A DNA stretch of 64,000 nt from Acidovorax_G lacteus (GCF_039540375.1 NZ_BAABEX010000029.1:186001-250000), one strand, 5' to 3'. Positions 45,165-56,226 are shown, numbered from the stretch's first letter. The notes: a model not told the origin generated them from the sequence alone. Program-made: numbers and translations.

Positions 45165-46595
45165 ATGAAGTACCTGAGCACCCGCGGCCACGCCGACCGC
45201 AAGCGTTTTTGCGACATCCTGCTCGAAGGCCTGGCCCCGGACGGCGGCCTGTACATGCCCGAGCACTACCCGCAGGTGGACGACGCCACGCTCACCCGCT
45301 GGCGCAGCGTGTACCACGAGCAGGGCTATGCCGAACTGGCGTTTGCCATCCTGTCGCTGTACATCGACGACATCCCGGCCGACGACCTGCGCGCCCTGTG
45401 CCGCAAGACGTACACGGCCGAGGTGTTCGGCACGGGCGAGATCGTGCCCCTGCGCCACCTGGACGACGGCCTGTGGCTCGAAGCCCTGTCCAACGGCCCC
45501 ACGCTGGCCTTCAAGGACATGGCCATGCAGCTGCTGGGCAACCTGTTCGAGTACGAACTGGCGCGCCGCGGCGCAGAGCTGAACATTCTGGGTGCGACCA
45601 GCGGCGACACCGGCAGCGCTGCCGAATACGCGATGCGTGGCAAGCAGGGCATCCGCGTGTTCATGACCAGCCCGCACGGCCGCATGAGCCCCTTCCAGCA
45701 GGCGCAGATGTTCAGCCTGCAGGACGCCAACATCCACAACATCGCCATCGAAGGCGTGTTCGACGACTGCCAGGACATCGTCAAGGCGGTGAGCAACGAC
45801 CTGGAGTTCAAGCGCCGCTACAAGATCGGCACCGTCAACTCGATCAACTGGGCGCGCCTGCTGGCGCAAGTGGTGTACTACTTTGCGGGCTACATCCAGG
45901 CCACCGAGCACAACACGCAGAAGGTCAGCTTCACCGTGCCCAGCGGCAACTTCGGCAACGTGTGCGCCGGGCATGTGGCGCGCATGATGGGCCTGCCGAT
46001 CGACCGCCTGGTGGTGGCCACCAACGAGAACGACGTGCTCGACGAGTTCTTCCGCACCGGCGTGTACCGCGTGCGCGGCAGCAGCGACACGCACGAGACC
46101 TCGAGCCCCAGCATGGACATCAGCAAGGCCAGCAATTTCGAGCGCTTCGTATTCGACCTGCTGGACCGCGACACCGACCGCGTGCGCGCGCTGTTCGGTG
46201 AGGCCGTGCCGCGCGAAGGCCGGTTTGACCTCAGCGCCGACCCGCGTTTTGCGCTGGCCGCCACGCGCTACGGCTTTGCCAGCGGCCGCAGCACCCACGC
46301 CGACCGCCTGGCCACCATCCGCGACAACCATGCGCGCCACGGCGTGGTCATCGATACCCATACGGCCGACGGTGTGAAAGTCGCGCGCGAACTGCGTGGC
46401 CCGCTCGATGTGCCGATGATCGTGCTCGAGACGGCGCTGCCCATCAAGTTCGCCGCCACCATCGTCGAAGCCCTGGGCCAGCCGCCCGAGCGCCCGGCGA
46501 AGTTTGCGGGCATCGAAGACCTGCCCAAGCGCGTGCAGGTGATGCCCGCCGACGTGCAGCAGGTCAAGGACTACATCGCCCGCCACTGCGCGTGA
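45165..46595 (+). CDS. thrC: Threonine synthase
   Basis: 476 aa from ATG 45165 (MKYLSTRGHADRKRFCDIL). The PLP lysine is in NGPTLAFKDMAMQLLG, followed by LGATSGDTGSAAEYAM and VPSGNFGNVCAGH. It converts O-phosphohomoserine to threonine. Last of hom-(membrane protein)-thrC, followed by a copy of the dispersed repeat. Confidence 0.97.
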   Translation: MKYLSTRGHADRKRFCDILLEGLAPDGGLYMPEHYPQVDDATLTRWRSVYHEQGYAELAFAILSLYIDDIPADDLRALCRKTYTAEVFGTGEIVPLRHLDDGLWLEALSNGPTLAFKDMAMQLLGNLFEYELARRGAELNILGATSGDTGSAAEYAMRGKQGIRVFMTSPHGRMSPFQQAQMFSLQDANIHNIAIEGVFDDCQDIVKAVSNDLEFKRRYKIGTVNSINWARLLAQVVYYFAGYIQATEHNTQKVSFTVPSGNFGNVCAGHVARMMGLPIDRLVVATNENDVLDEFFRTGVYRVRGSSDTHETSSPSMDISKASNFERFVFDLLDRDTDRVRALFGEAVPREGRFDLSADPRFALAATRYGFASGRSTHADRLATIRDNHARHGVVIDTHTADGVKVARELRGPLDVPMIVLETALPIKFAATIVEALGQPPERPAKFAGIEDLPKRVQVMPADVQQVKDYIARHCA

Positions 46596-46618
46596 GCCCC
46601 GCAGCACGACCAAGGCAG

Positions 46619-46672
46619 AAAATGCCTTGTCGTGCTTGAAATTCAAGCACGAGCAGCTATCAAAAAGATAGC
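46619..46672 (+). repeat. Dispersed double-hairpin repeat, copy 4
   Basis: TCGTGCTTGAA/TTCAAGCACGA arms, then GCTATCaaaaaGATAGC as a perfect 6-bp second palindrome. It fills most of the 91-bp thrC-mobB gap and ends 14 bp before the mobB ATG. Confidence 0.88.
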
Positions 46673-46686
46673 ATGAGGAGTTCTGG

Positions 46687-47238
46687 ATGAAGGTTGTCGG
46701 CTTTGCCGGGTTCTCTGGCAGCGGCAAGACCACGCTGGTCGAGCAGCTCATTCCCGAGCTGCGCAGCCGCGGCTTGCGCGTGTCGGTGGTCAAGCATGCG
46801 CACCACAGCTTCGACATCGACCACCCGGGCAAGGACACCTACCGCCACCGCACAGCGGGTGCGTTCGAAGTGGTGGTCGCGTCCAGCCAGCGGCTGGCGC
46901 TGATGCGCGAGTTCGAGCAGCCCGCAGAGCTCTCCGTGCACCACCTGCTGGCCGAGCTGTACGACGGCGTGGACTGGGTGCTGGTGGAAGGCTTCAAGGA
47001 CAGCGATCTGCTCAAGGTTGAAGTCTGGCGCCCCGCCGAGCCCGGCCAGCCGCCGCGCCCGGTGCGCTATCCCGAAGACGACTTCATCGCCGCGATTGCC
47101 ACCACCGCGCCCGAAGCCCTGCCCGTGCCCACGGGCCTGCCCTGCCTGGACCTGAACCAGCCCGCCCAGGTGGCCGACTGGCTGCTGGCCCAAGCCGAAC
47201 GCTTCGATTACGACTGGGAACTGCACGGAGAACGCTGA
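46687..47238 (+). CDS. mobB: Molybdopterin-guanine dinucleotide biosynthesis adapter MobB
   Basis: 183 aa GTPase-like protein. Walker A GFSGSGKTTLVEQL, VVKHAHHSFDIDHPGKDTYRH and LVEGFKDSD. It assists attachment of GMP to molybdopterin. It overlaps nothing but is 1 bp from moeA, so the two are coupled. Confidence 0.94.
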   Translation: MKVVGFAGFSGSGKTTLVEQLIPELRSRGLRVSVVKHAHHSFDIDHPGKDTYRHRTAGAFEVVVASSQRLALMREFEQPAELSVHHLLAELYDGVDWVLVEGFKDSDLLKVEVWRPAEPGQPPRPVRYPEDDFIAAIATTAPEALPVPTGLPCLDLNQPAQVADWLLAQAERFDYDWELHGER

Positions 47239-47239
47239 G

Positions 47240-48460
47240 ATGCGCCCCCCGCTCAAAAGCCTGGACGACGCGCTGGCCGAACTGCTGGCCCACGCCCAGC
47301 CCCTGCCCGCCACCGAGCGCGTGGCCACCTTCGATGCGGACGGCCGCGTGCTGGCCGAGGCGCTGCAGTCGGCCCTGCATGTGCCCCCGCAGGACAACAG
47401 CTCGATGGACGGCTACGCCGTGCGCGTGGCCGACGTGACGGCACCCGGCACGGTGCTGCCCGTGTCGCAGCGCATTCCGGCGGGCAGCGCGGGCGCGCCG
47501 CTGGCCGCTGGCACGGCGGCGCGCATCTTCACCGGCGCACCCGTGCCCGCAGGGGCCGACGCCGTGCTCATGCAAGAAGACTGCGAGGCGCTGGACGACG
47601 GCTCGGTGCGTATCCAGGCCGTGCCTGCGCTGGGGCAGTGGATTCGCCGCGCAGGCGAAGACATCACCCGCGGCGCCACCGTGCTGGCCGCGGGCACCCG
47701 CCTGGGCCCGGCCGAGCTGGGCCTGGCCGCGAGCATCGGCGCGGCGCAGCTCGCCGTGGCCGCGCGCCCGCGCGTGGCCTTGTTCTCGACCGGCGACGAG
47801 CTCGTGATGCCTGGCGAGGTGCCGCCCGAGCAGATGCGCCCCGGCGCCATCTACAACAGCAACCGCTTCTTCTTGCGCGCGCTGCTGCTGCGCCTGGGCT
47901 GCCAGGTGACCGACTTTGGCATCGTGCCCGACCAGCGCGAAGCCACGCTGGCCGCGCTGCGCAGCGCGGCCGAAGCGCACGACCTCATCCTGACCAGCGG
48001 CGGCGTGAGCGTGGGCGAGGAAGACCACATCAAGCCCGCCGTGCAGGCGCTGGGTCGGCTCGACCTGTGGCAGATCGCCATGAAGCCCGGCAAGCCCTTT
48101 GCGTACGGCCAGGTGGGCGCGGCCCACTTCATGGGGCTGCCGGGCAACCCGGTGTCCAGCTTTCTGACCTTTGCGCTGCTGGTGCGGCCCTTTGTGCTGC
48201 GCCTGCAGGGCGTGGCCCACGTGGCCCCGCGCGCCTGGGCGGCCACCGCCGGCTTCGACTGGCCGCGCGCCGACAAGCGCCGCGAGTTTCTGCGCGTGCG
48301 CCAGGGGGCCGATGGCCGCCTGGAACTGTTCGCCAACCAAAGCTCGGGCGTGCTGACCTCCGCCGCCTGGGGCGATGGCGTGGTGGACAACCCCGCCGGG
48401 GCCACTGTCCACGCGGGCGACACGGTGCGCTACCTGCCGTTTTCCGAGCTGCTGTCCTGA
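47240..48460 (+). CDS. moeA: Molybdopterin molybdenumtransferase MoeA
   Basis: 406 aa. MoeA motifs are PPQDNSSMDGYAVR, IFTGAPVPAGADAVL, TGDELV, the signature LTSGGVSVGEEDHIK and GLPGNPVSSFLTF. It inserts molybdate into adenylated molybdopterin. It is followed by moaD after 41 bp. Confidence 0.97.
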   Translation: MRPPLKSLDDALAELLAHAQPLPATERVATFDADGRVLAEALQSALHVPPQDNSSMDGYAVRVADVTAPGTVLPVSQRIPAGSAGAPLAAGTAARIFTGAPVPAGADAVLMQEDCEALDDGSVRIQAVPALGQWIRRAGEDITRGATVLAAGTRLGPAELGLAASIGAAQLAVAARPRVALFSTGDELVMPGEVPPEQMRPGAIYNSNRFFLRALLLRLGCQVTDFGIVPDQREATLAALRSAAEAHDLILTSGGVSVGEEDHIKPAVQALGRLDLWQIAMKPGKPFAYGQVGAAHFMGLPGNPVSSFLTFALLVRPFVLRLQGVAHVAPRAWAATAGFDWPRADKRREFLRVRQGADGRLELFANQSSGVLTSAAWGDGVVDNPAGATVHAGDTVRYLPFSELLS

Positions 48461-48501
48461 CCGCGCCCGCCCCGTTGTTGCCTCACCCTTCGCCTGTGGC
48501 C

Positions 48502-48756
48502 ATGAAGACCCTCACGCTGCGTTACTTTGCCTCCATCCGCGAGGCCCTGGGCACCGGTTCCGAGCCCTGGCAGACCAGCGCGCCCACGCTGGGCGCGCTG
48601 CGCGACGAACTCATCGCCCGCGGCGGCCCGCACGCGGCCAGCCTGGCGCGCGGCCGCGCGGTGCGCATGGCCCTCAACCAGGTGATGGCCCACGACACGA
48701 CCGCGCTGCCCGACGGCGCCGAGGTCGCGTTCTTCCCGCCCGTCACGGGCGGCTGA
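48502..48756 (+). CDS. moaD: Molybdopterin synthase sulfur-carrier subunit MoaD
   Basis: 84 aa ubiquitin-like protein from ATG 48502. LTLRYFASIREALG start, VAFFPPVTGG end with the essential C-terminal Gly-Gly. Its partner moaE is 2.2 kb downstream beyond a dapA-like gene and three small genes; the last 14 bp overlap the convergent dapA-like gene. Confidence 0.95.
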   Translation: MKTLTLRYFASIREALGTGSEPWQTSAPTLGALRDELIARGGPHAASLARGRAVRMALNQVMAHDTTALPDGAEVAFFPPVTGG

Positions 48757-49639
48757 GCCCGGCCACGGCGCGCAGGCGTTCGGCCAGCGCAGGCGTGGCG
48801 GGTTGCATGGGGGGGCGCAGTGTGTCGTGCATCCACCCGGCCTGGGCCAGCAGGGCCTTGAGCGGGGCGGGGTTCGGCTCGGCAAAGCAGGCCTCTACCC
48901 AGGGTTGCAGGCGCTGCCACAGTGGCCGCGCGGCTTGCAGATCGCCCGCGCGCAATTGCCCCACCAGCGCCACAAAGTCGGCCGCCTGCCAGTGGGCGCT
49001 GGCTGCAATCGCGCCCGCGCCGCCCAGGGCGAGGGTGCTGAACATCTGCGCGTCTTCGCCCGCCAGCACCTGCAGCCGGCCGTCGGCGATCAGCGCCTGT
49101 GTCTTGGCGGGCTGCCCGCCGCAGTCCTTCACGGCCTGGATGCGCGGGTGGGCGGCCAGCTGCAGCAGCGTGGCGGTGTCGAGCACCGCGCCCGTGCGGT
49201 ACGGAATGTCGTACACGATGAGCGGCACCGCGCTCGCGTCGGCCAGCGTGGTGAACCACTGCACCAGCCCGGCCTGCGACGGCCGGATGTAGTGCGGCGG
49301 CGGCACCAGCAGCCCGGCCAGCGGGCGGCGCGCCAGTGTCTGCACCCACTCCACCGTGTGCCCCAGGTGGTAGCCCGACAGGCCCATCACCACGGGCAGG
49401 CCCTGCGCGGCCGCCAGTACGGTGTCCAGCACCGCGAGTTGCTCGGCCTTGTCCAGCGCCGCGGCCTCGCCGGTGGAGCCGCAGGCCACAAAGCCCGTCA
49501 CGCCCTGCTGCGCGAGCCGGGAGGTCATCGCCGCCAGGGCGGTGTGGTCGATGGCCCCGTCGCAAAACGGGGTGACGAGGGGAATCCACAGCCCGCTGAA
49601 GTCGGTGCGGTGGGAAGCAGGGCGAGAAGCCGGTGTCAT
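48743..49639 (-). CDS. Dihydrodipicolinate synthase (DapA) family aldolase
   Basis: 298 aa from ATG 49639, with AGGAC 9 nt upstream. TIM-barrel lyase motifs: GSTGEAAAL (usual GTTGES), YDIPYRTGAVLD (usual YNVPxRT) and the Schiff-base lysine in IQAVKDCGG. Each differs slightly from lysine-pathway DapA, so it may be a paralogue acting on another pyruvate/semialdehyde pair. It is the only gene of the immediate block on -, converging on moaD and splitting moaD from moaE. Confidence 0.8.
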   Translation of the reverse strand: MTPASRPASHRTDFSGLWIPLVTPFCDGAIDHTALAAMTSRLAQQGVTGFVACGSTGEAAALDKAEQLAVLDTVLAAAQGLPVVMGLSGYHLGHTVEWVQTLARRPLAGLLVPPPHYIRPSQAGLVQWFTTLADASAVPLIVYDIPYRTGAVLDTATLLQLAAHPRIQAVKDCGGQPAKTQALIADGRLQVLAGEDAQMFSTLALGGAGAIAASAHWQAADFVALVGQLRAGDLQAARPLWQRLQPWVEACFAEPNPAPLKALLAQAGWMHDTLRPPMQPATPALAERLRAVAGLSRP

Positions 49640-49741
49640 GTTGTAGGTCCTGAGGTTCGACCGAGGGTGAACCGCCACAGAAGCGCTGCGGAAGGACTGG
49701 GGCCCGCAGGGGGCCAGGGAATCGGGTGATGCCGTTGCCAG

Positions 49742-49790
49742 GGTTCCGTCGCTCATCTGGGACGGAACCACGCAGCTCCGGTCAGATGAG
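49742..49790 (-). promoter_or_regulatory. Mutually exclusive hairpins upstream of the dapA-like gene
   Basis: Two perfect 8-bp inverted repeats interlock: CTCATCTG (49783-49790 on -) with CAGATGAG (49752-49759), and GGTTCCGT (49762-49769) with ACGGAACC (49742-49749). One arm of each lies inside the loop of the other, so they can form only alternately or as a pseudoknot. The stop codon of the short frame at 49782-49880 falls in the first arm. A third hairpin, CTGG...CCAG at 49697-49717, follows before the gene; no U-tract is seen. Confidence 0.5.
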
Positions 49791-49880
49791 CTGGGGTTTG
49801 GGGGCTTTGGTGGTCATGACCGCGCACTGCGAAGCCGCCGCCTGTGCAGCAGTGAGGGCGATGGGGGTGTGCATGGCCAT
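49782..49880 (-). CDS. Candidate 32-residue leader peptide before the dapA-like gene
   Basis: ATG 49880 to TGA 49782-49784. It begins MAMHTPIALTAAQ and ends MTTKAPKPQLI; no single amino acid dominates, though Lys, Thr, Met and Ile occur near the end. A TATACT (49888-49893 on -) lies 7 nt before the ATG with no Shine-Dalgarno, implying a leaderless message if used. The stop lies inside a hairpin arm. It could also be a chance frame in the 354-bp gap 49640-49993. Confidence 0.4.
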   Translation of the reverse strand: MAMHTPIALTAAQAAASQCAVMTTKAPKPQLI

Positions 49881-49993
49881 GCGGCGCAGTATAGCCAGGC
49901 GCGGAGTTCTGCGGCCTGCTGCGCGAGCCCCGTTCACGCCACTCGGCCCATGCGCCATGCGCGGTTTCAGCAGGCGTTGCCCGAACGGGTGGT

Positions 49994-50329
49994 TCAGGCC
50001 GCGGGCGCTGGCTCGCTCGGGGGCACGAGTTCGGGGCAGGGCCAGTTCAGCAGCTCGGCCAGGCGCGTGACGATCCAGCCCGCCTCGGCCGGGGCGACCC
50101 CGGACTCCGGCATGCACAGCCCGGCATGGATGCGCCGCAGGATGCCCGACTCGGACGGGGCCTGCACGTGGTAGAGCGTCTGCGCCTGCTCGACCAGGTG
50201 GTGGGCCAGATCCTCGCAGAGTTCGTAGCGGGCGCGCACCACGGCGGCGGGCTCGCGCAGGCGCTGGCGCGCATCGGCGTACAGCGCGGTGAACGAAGGG
50301 GGCACAAGGATCTGGTTGTCGTCGTCCAT
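49994..50329 (-). CDS. Conserved-looking small cytoplasmic protein, unknown
   Basis: 111 aa, MDDDNQILVPPSFTALYADA start. Mostly helical and acidic, without signal or membrane segment (REPAAVVRARYELCEDLAHHLVEQA; ILRRIHAGL). It is followed on the same strand by the candidate leader and dapA-like gene and preceded by another small unknown gene. No family recognised. Confidence 0.6.
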   Translation of the reverse strand: MDDDNQILVPPSFTALYADARQRLREPAAVVRARYELCEDLAHHLVEQAQTLYHVQAPSESGILRRIHAGLCMPESGVAPAEAGWIVTRLAELLNWPCPELVPPSEPAPAA

Positions 50330-50371
50330 GGCGTGGTGGAGGGGCGGCAGGGCGGTGGGGGCTCGGCGGGA

Positions 50372-50626
50372 TCAGTCGGGGGTGAACAGGCGCTCGAAGC
50401 GGGCCCGGTCGGCCTCCAGCTCAAAGCTCACGAGCTGGCCCATCTTGCCGTCGGCGCGGCGGTGTGCGGCAAACAGCGTGTACTTGCCCGCCAGGTCCAT
50501 CGCGGGCAGGTCGATCAGCGCGTAGGGGTAGGGCACGAAGACCTGGTGCTCGAACACCACGCGGTGCTGGTTCTGTGGCGAAGGGTAGAGCTGGTACAGC
50601 TCGGTGGTGATGGTGGGCGTGGCCAT
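50372..50626 (-). CDS. Small protein, unknown
   Basis: 84 aa from ATG 50626 (MATPTITTELYQLYPSPQNQ). Contains aromatic-rich strands (RVVFEHQVFVPYPYALIDLP) and a C-terminal amphipathic helix; looks like a compact cytoplasmic beta protein. It lies 42 bp before the 111-aa gene on the same strand. Confidence 0.55.
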   Translation of the reverse strand: MATPTITTELYQLYPSPQNQHRVVFEHQVFVPYPYALIDLPAMDLAGKYTLFAAHRRADGKMGQLVSFELEADRARFERLFTPD

Positions 50627-50751
50627 GGCGGGGCGATGCGGCAATTGGGCAGCGCCGGTTGGCGCAAAGCGCTGATCGTAGCGACAATCGGGCCTGACTC
50701 CGGCGGTGGCCTGCCTGCGCCGCCGGTCCTGCATTCTTTTGTACCTCCTGC

Positions 50752-50982
50752 ATGGCAAAACCCAAGAGCGAATGGCCCACCAAGGTGATGGCCCTGGTGC
50801 GCAGCGGCAATATTCCGGCTGCCATTGCGCAGATCAAGGTCGCGCCCACGCTGGGCGACCTCACGCGGCTGCAAAAGCTCATTGAGCCCCTGCCCGTGAC
50901 GCCCACCCACACCCACCTGCGCCAGGTGGTGGCCGAAGAGCACGCGCTGCTGTCGGCTCCGCGCCTGCACCGCGCGCCCTGA
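50752..50982 (+). CDS. Small helical protein upstream of moaE, unknown
   Basis: 76 aa. MAKPKSEWPTKVMALVRSGN, then alternating helices (AAIAQIKVAPTLGDLTRLQK). It is preceded by CTCCTG rather than a strong ribosome-binding site and sits 26 bp before moaE, suggesting co-transcription. Confidence 0.55.
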   Translation: MAKPKSEWPTKVMALVRSGNIPAAIAQIKVAPTLGDLTRLQKLIEPLPVTPTHTHLRQVVAEEHALLSAPRLHRAP

Positions 50983-51008
50983 ATGGCTTTGCCCCGTCCC
51001 GACCTGCC

Positions 51009-51485
51009 ATGACCCTGCCCCGCGTTTCCATCCAGACCCAGGACTTTGACCTCAGCGCCGAGGTGGCTGCCCTGCGCGCCGGGCAACCCGGTGTAGGCGC
51101 CGTGTGCAGCTTTGTGGGCACGGTGCGCGACCGGAACGAAGGCGATGCCGTGGCGTCGATGGAACTCGAGCACTACCCGGGCATGACCGAAAAGGCCATC
51201 GAGGCCATGGTGGACGAAGCCTTTCGGCGCTTTGACATCCTGGGCGCACGGGTGGTGCACCGCGTGGGCCTGCTGCAGCCCTGCGACCAGATCGTGCTGG
51301 TGGCCGTGACCAGCGCGCACCGGGGCCAGAGCTTTCAGGCCTGCGAGTTTTTGATGGACTACCTCAAGACCCAGGCCCCGTTCTGGAAGAAGGAGCAGAC
51401 GCCCCAGGGCGCCCGCTGGGTGGACGCCCGCGTGAGCGACGACGCCGCGCTGGCCCGCTGGGGCATTGCAGCGGCCAACGCCTGA
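51009..51485 (+). CDS. moaE: Molybdopterin synthase catalytic subunit MoaE
   Basis: 158 aa. VGAVCSFVGTVRD, LELEHYPGMTEKAI-like ELEHYPGMTEKA, RVGLLQPCDQIVLVAVTSAHR and the catalytic Lys in PFWKKEQTPQGARWVDA. It works with MoaD to add dithiolene sulfurs to cPMP. Confidence 0.96.
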   Translation: MTLPRVSIQTQDFDLSAEVAALRAGQPGVGAVCSFVGTVRDRNEGDAVASMELEHYPGMTEKAIEAMVDEAFRRFDILGARVVHRVGLLQPCDQIVLVAVTSAHRGQSFQACEFLMDYLKTQAPFWKKEQTPQGARWVDARVSDDAALARWGIAAANA

Positions 51486-51533
51486 GCCGCTGCACGCCCC
51501 GAGTGGCCGCTGTCGTGATTTGTCGTGATTTCA

Positions 51534-51591
51534 AGCCAAATGGGCCTCTGAATCAGCAAATTCAAGCACGAGCAGCTCACTTTTTGATAGC
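51534..51591 (+). repeat. Dispersed double-hairpin repeat, copy 5 (degenerate)
   Basis: Right half AATTCAAGCACGAGCAGCT...TTGATAGC is intact, but the left arm has been lost (GGGCCTCTGAATCAGC), so the main hairpin can no longer form. A 10-bp tandem duplication TGTCGTGATT x2 (51511-51530) lies just before it. It lies between moaE and clpB. Confidence 0.75.
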
Positions 51592-51641
51592 GAGTGCCGT
51601 GCCTGCGGCTCGGCAGCAAACCTGCACTGCCGCCAGGGTCT

Positions 51642-51669
51642 CTTGAAATCCGACGTCGCCTCCCTACCT
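51642..51669 (+). promoter_or_regulatory. Sigma-32 heat-shock promoter of clpB
   Basis: CTTGAA (51642-51647), 14-bp spacer, CCCTACCT (51662-51669; consensus CCCCATNT, 6 of 8). The geometry equals that of the grpE promoter. A GGAGGA ribosome-binding site at 51682-51687 precedes the ATG. Confidence 0.68.
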
Positions 51670-51693
51670 GCGAGGCAGTTCGGAGGATTTCTC

Positions 51694-54315
<2,622 letters not shown>

Positions 54316-54388
54316 CCCCCCCGCCTGCAGGCTCCACGGCCCGCAGGCACTTTGCACAGAAAGGCAGGCACAGGCTTTGAACGACGCG

Positions 54389-54694
54389 ATGGCATGGGTG
54401 TTTCGCTGGCTGCTGCGCATGGCGCTGCTGCTCATGGGCGCGGTCTTTTTCGTGAGCCTGCTGGCCGCGGCGGCCGTGCTGGCGGTGGTCTGGGGCCTGC
54501 GCCTGGGCTGGGCGCGGCTCACCGGCCGGCCCGTGGCACCGTTCGTCTGGCGGGTGGACCCGCGCAACGGTTTTGCGGGCATGGCCCGCGCGGCCGAACG
54601 CTGGGGCCCTGCGCGCCGCACCGACACCGAGGCGTCGCGCCGCTCCGGCGTGCTGCCCCAGGACGTGACCGACGTGCCTTCGCGCGATCTCTGA
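54389..54694 (+). CDS. Small membrane protein, unknown
   Basis: 101 aa from ATG 54389 (a TTG at 54377 is possible). One long hydrophobic stretch (LLRMALLLMGAVFFVSLLAAAAVLAVVWGL) is followed by a basic cytoplasmic or periplasmic tail rich in Arg. It lies 73 bp after clpB. No family recognised. Confidence 0.55.
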   Translation: MAWVFRWLLRMALLLMGAVFFVSLLAAAAVLAVVWGLRLGWARLTGRPVAPFVWRVDPRNGFAGMARAAERWGPARRTDTEASRRSGVLPQDVTDVPSRDL

Positions 54695-54755
54695 GCGCTG
54701 CACCGGCCGCCCCGCCTCGGCCCGGGGCCACTGCGCGCCGCCCTATCATGGGGCC

Positions 54756-56198
54756 ATGACCCCTGCCGACATCCCCTCCCTGTTCCAGGCCCAGTACGAC
54801 GCCAGCCGCGCGCAGGTGGACGTACCTCTGCTGCTGCGCCAGGAGCGCCTGCTGCGCGTGCGCAAGCTGCTCGTCGAGCATGGCCCGCAACTGGCCGCCG
54901 CCGTGCAGGCCGACTTTGGCATGCGCTCGCCGCGCCTGACCGAGGTGGCCGACTTCTTTGTGCTGCACACCCTGCTGTCGCACACGCTCAAGCACCTTCC
55001 GCGCTGGGTGCGCCCGCAGCGCGTGCGCACGCCGTTCTACCTGCAGCCCGCCCGGGCGCGCATTGAACGCCAGCCGTTGGGCGTGGTGGGCGTGATTGCG
55101 CCTTGGAACTACCCGGTGCAGCTCGCGCTGGGCCCAGCCATCACCGCATTGGCCGCGGGCAACCGCGTGATGCTCAAACCCAGCGAACTCACGCCCCACA
55201 CCTCGGCCCAGTTGGCGGCCCTGGTCGGACAGTTTTTTGCGCCGGACGAGTTCTGCGTGGTGCAGGGCGATACGCACACCGCAGCACTGTTCGCCTCGCA
55301 GCCGTTTGACCATCTGGTGTTCACCGGCTCCACCGCCGTGGGCCGCAAGGTGGCGCAGGCCGCGGCGGCCAACCTCACGCCCACCACGCTGGAACTGGGT
55401 GGCAAGTCGCCCTGCATCGTCGGCACCGATGCCGACCTGGAGGACGCCGCGCTCAAGATCGCGCACGGCAAGCTGCTCAACGCCGGGCAGACCTGCATCG
55501 CGCCCGACTACGTACTGCTGCCGCGCGGGCGCGAAGCAGCGTTTGCCCAGGCCTACCGCGCGGCGGTACAGCGGCTGTTTCCGACCATCGAGGGCAACGG
55601 CGACTACGCGTCCATCATCACGCCGCGCCACCACGGCCGCCTGCGCACCATGCTGCGCGAGGCGCAGACCCAGGGCGCCGAGGTCATCGTGATCGACCCG
55701 GCTGAAGGCCGCAGCGCTCCGGCCACGCAGGGCACGCTGGGCGACGGCGTAAGCCGCCAGCTGTTGCCCGCGCTGGTGCTCGGGGCCACGTCGTCCATGC
55801 AGCTCATGCAGGAAGAAATCTTCGGTCCCATCCTGCCCGTGCTGTCGTACGACCGGCTTGACGACGCGGTGGCCCTGATCAACTCCGGCCCGCGCCCGTT
55901 GGCCCTGTACTGGTTCGGCCGCAGCGAATCGGTGCGCGACGACGTGCTGCGCCGCACCGTGAGCGGCGGCGTGACGGTGAACGACACCCTGCTGCACATT
56001 GCCCACGACGGCCTGCCTTTTGGCGGCGTGGGCGACAGCGGCTGGGGGGCGTACCACGGGGAGTCGGGCTTTCTGCGCTTTTGCCACCAGAAGTCGGTGC
56101 TGGTGCAGTCGCGCTGGTCGCTGGGGGCCACGCTGTACCCGCCGTACGGCCCGCGGTTTGACCGCATGATGGGCCTGCTGCGCAAGCTCATCGGGTAA
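54756..56198 (+). CDS. Aldehyde dehydrogenase, coniferyl-aldehyde type
   Basis: 480 aa. PWNYPVQLALGPAITALAAGN, LELGGKSPCIV with the general-base Glu, and the nucleophile in NAGQTCIAPDYVLL; EEIFGPILPVL and a C-terminal membrane-adjacent GRFDRMMGLLRKL-type tail. The short N-terminal arm and tail resemble coniferyl/fatty aldehyde dehydrogenases. The natural substrate is not deducible. Confidence 0.88.
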   Translation: MTPADIPSLFQAQYDASRAQVDVPLLLRQERLLRVRKLLVEHGPQLAAAVQADFGMRSPRLTEVADFFVLHTLLSHTLKHLPRWVRPQRVRTPFYLQPARARIERQPLGVVGVIAPWNYPVQLALGPAITALAAGNRVMLKPSELTPHTSAQLAALVGQFFAPDEFCVVQGDTHTAALFASQPFDHLVFTGSTAVGRKVAQAAAANLTPTTLELGGKSPCIVGTDADLEDAALKIAHGKLLNAGQTCIAPDYVLLPRGREAAFAQAYRAAVQRLFPTIEGNGDYASIITPRHHGRLRTMLREAQTQGAEVIVIDPAEGRSAPATQGTLGDGVSRQLLPALVLGATSSMQLMQEEIFGPILPVLSYDRLDDAVALINSGPRPLALYWFGRSESVRDDVLRRTVSGGVTVNDTLLHIAHDGLPFGGVGDSGWGAYHGESGFLRFCHQKSVLVQSRWSLGATLYPPYGPRFDRMMGLLRKLIG

Positions 56199-56226
56199 CG
56201 CAGGCACAGCGCGTGCCGCGGCCGGT

